Positions 5,877 through 6,925 of a DNA stretch of 6,925 bases are shown here, piece after piece. Position 1 is the first letter of the stretch. Each line of letters begins with the position of its first letter. Position numbers and translations under genes: made by a program. The DNA is from Chloroflexota bacterium (GTDB lineage: Bacteria; Chloroflexota; Dormibacteria; CF-121): the NCBI GenBank assembly GCA_005882525.1, contig VBGO01000162.1, forward strand, positions 1 through 6,925, in the 5' to 3' direction. The notes below the pieces were generated by a model that saw nothing but the letters and a program-made list of their open reading frames with translations, was not told where the DNA came from and did not search any database.

Positions 5877-6177
5877 TGGGAAGACGCGGTTACACCGCGG
5901 AGTTTCGTCAACGGGTGTTGGACCTTGTCGCGGCCGGACGCCGCGTCGAGGACATCGCCCGCGACCTGGGTATCAGCGACCAAACCGTGTACGCTGGCGC
6001 CGGCAAGACCGAGTCGACCGCGGACTTGAGAGCGGCCTGACCACAGCCGAGCGCGCCGAGCTCATCTCTGCTCGTCGACGAATTCGGGAGCTCGAGACTG
6101 AACTAGCTGTCCATCGCAGGCCTGCCGAGTTGCTGAAGGACGCCTCAACCCCAAAAGATTCGCGGCAGTCGAGGTGA
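5876..6177 (+). pseudogene. IS3-family OrfA (helix-turn-helix subunit), one-base deletion
   Basis: OrfA supplies the DNA-binding half of the IS3 transposase. From ATG 5876, four bases after GGAGGA, it reads MGRRGYTAEFRQRVLDLVAA and on through a helix-turn-helix (VEDIARDLGISDQTVY) to residue 39. The expected continuation WRRQDRVDRGL is one frame away, starting at TGG 5995-5997. One base has been lost near 5993-5994, and the ATG frame ends at a TGA 16 codons later. The shifted frame continues through a leucine-zipper-like helix (ARRRIRELETELAVHRRPAELLKDA) to TGA at 6175-6177. Unless the loss is a sequencing error, no intact OrfA or OrfAB can be made from this copy. Confidence 0.8.
6150..6156 (+). 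promoter_or_regulatory. Programmed -1 frameshift heptamer at the orfA/orfB junction
   Basis: In the orfA frame the bases read C CCA AAA, a canonical X XXY YYZ slippery heptamer. A -1 slip there joins ...STPK to RFAAVEVMA..., the start of the orfB frame; IS3-family elements typically make their OrfAB transposase in this way. Downstream, the orfA stop and an orfB ATG overlap as TGATG (6175-6179), which would also allow OrfB alone to be made by reinitiation. I did not model a stimulatory structure. Confidence 0.65.
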
Positions 6178-6925
6178 TGGCCACCGAGGGGCTTCCGGTG
6201 AAGCTCGCCTGCCGCGTACTCAAGGTTTCGGAGTCGGGCTACCACGCAAGACGCTCACGGCCACCCTCTGTGCGATCTGTCCGGCACGCATGGCTGACCG
6301 ACTTGATCCGTCGAGCACATTTCGCCTCGCGAGGCACCTATGGCATTCGACGAGTTCATGCCGAACTGACGTTGGGGCAAGCTGTCCCGGTCGGGCACCA
6401 AGCGGTGGAGCTGCTGATGCGTCGAGCAGGCATCCAGGGCATCTCGGGGCGACCAAAGTTCCGCCGAGTTCCCGGGGTCATTACCGCGGCCGATCGTGTT
6501 GAGCGGCAGTTCCACCGGGACAATCCCGATGAGCTATGGGTCACCGATGTGACCGAGCACCCGACAAGAGAGGGCAAGGTCTACTGCGCCGTCGTGCTGG
6601 ACGCATGGTCACGGCGCGTGATTGGGTGGTCAATCGATGGTTCACCAAGCACCGCTCTTGTCACCAACGCTCTCGGCATGGCAATCGACCAGCGCCGCCC
6701 GGCCAACAGCACCGTGATTCACAGCGACCAGGGCACTCAGTTCACTTCTTGGGCATTTACTCGTCGAGCCGTCGACTCGGGACTTCTGCCATCGATGGGC
6801 TCGGTCGGTGACTGTTTCGACAACGCTGTGATGGAGGCCTTTTGGAGTCGGATGCAGGTCGAGCTGCTCGACCGAAAACGATGGAGCACTCGCGTTGAGC
6901 TCGCTAACGCGATGTTTGAGTACCT
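6156..6925 (+). CDS. IS3-family transposase OrfB, DDE catalytic subunit, 3' end outside window
   Basis: The frame is entered by -1 slippage at 6156 or by the ATG at 6177-6179, and is open without a stop to the window end (about 256 codons). It begins with a helical segment (GLPVKLACRVLKVSESGYHA) that resembles the HTH_21 region, then SRGTYGIRRVHAEL and RRAGIQGISGRPKFR, and then the rve integrase core. The catalytic triad is intact: Asp at 6546-6548 (LWVTD), Asp at 6726-6728 (IHSDQGTQF) and Glu at 6834-6836 (NAVMEAFWSRMQ), with 35 residues between the second Asp and the Glu, as in DD35E enzymes. The C-terminal part (about 40 residues) is missing from view. OrfB looks functional, but its partner OrfA is broken. 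Confidence 0.9.

Larger units (their letters stand above)
5800..6925 (+). mobile_element. IS3-family insertion sequence, left part, right end outside window
   Basis: The orfA/orfB layout, a junction frameshift signal and a DDE integrase-type transposase identify an IS3-family element. The right end lies beyond 6925, so the inverted repeats cannot be paired and the left boundary is uncertain. It should lie between the start of the oxidoreductase pseudogene (5696) and the orfA leader (about 5846); 5800 is only a nominal value. The IS did not cause the two lesions in the neighbouring pseudogene, because those lie inside its body. Confidence 0.8.

Overview
The window reads as a piece of accessory genome from a high-GC bacterium, most likely an actinomycete. 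The support is indirect: a HicA ending in a Gly-Trp-Trp-Lys-Arg tail, a HicB with a C-terminal helix-turn-helix, an actinobacterial-style IS3 transposase, a TTG start, and high G+C throughout. I cannot name a genus.

Layout. (1) 1-673: a HicA-HicB toxin-antitoxin pair on the + strand; the toxin's 5' end is outside the window. (2) 708-875: a 123-bp conserved arm followed by a 45-bp block that is exactly the 3' half of a tRNA-Pro(CGG), from the anticodon loop through CCA. (3) 1202-3431: a two-gene signalling operon on the - strand, a soluble PAS-PAS hybrid histidine kinase followed after 1 bp by a stand-alone receiver. (4) 3878-4045: a second arm plus an identical 45-bp tRNA half, exactly 3170 bp from the first. 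A shorter, decayed third tRNA-like fragment lies at 4230-4259. (5) 4318-5696: a decayed FAD-linked oxidoreductase (BBE family) on the - strand, carrying one frameshift and one nonsense codon. (6) about 5800 to the window end: the left part of an IS3-family insertion sequence, with orfA broken by a one-base loss, a slippery heptamer at the orfA/orfB junction, and an orfB with an intact DDE triad running off the edge.

Interpretation. The two tRNA halves with matching arms at identical spacing look like attachment sites of a tyrosine-recombinase element family that inserts at the anticodon loop of tRNA-Pro(CGG). The sensor-kinase operon sits between them as a 3170-bp cassette with no recognisable integrase. 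The hicAB pair lies on the other side of the first site. I infer a tRNA-anchored array of small cargo cassettes, or stacked islands, whose integrase lies elsewhere. The IS and the broken oxidoreductase on the right fit a region under weak selection.
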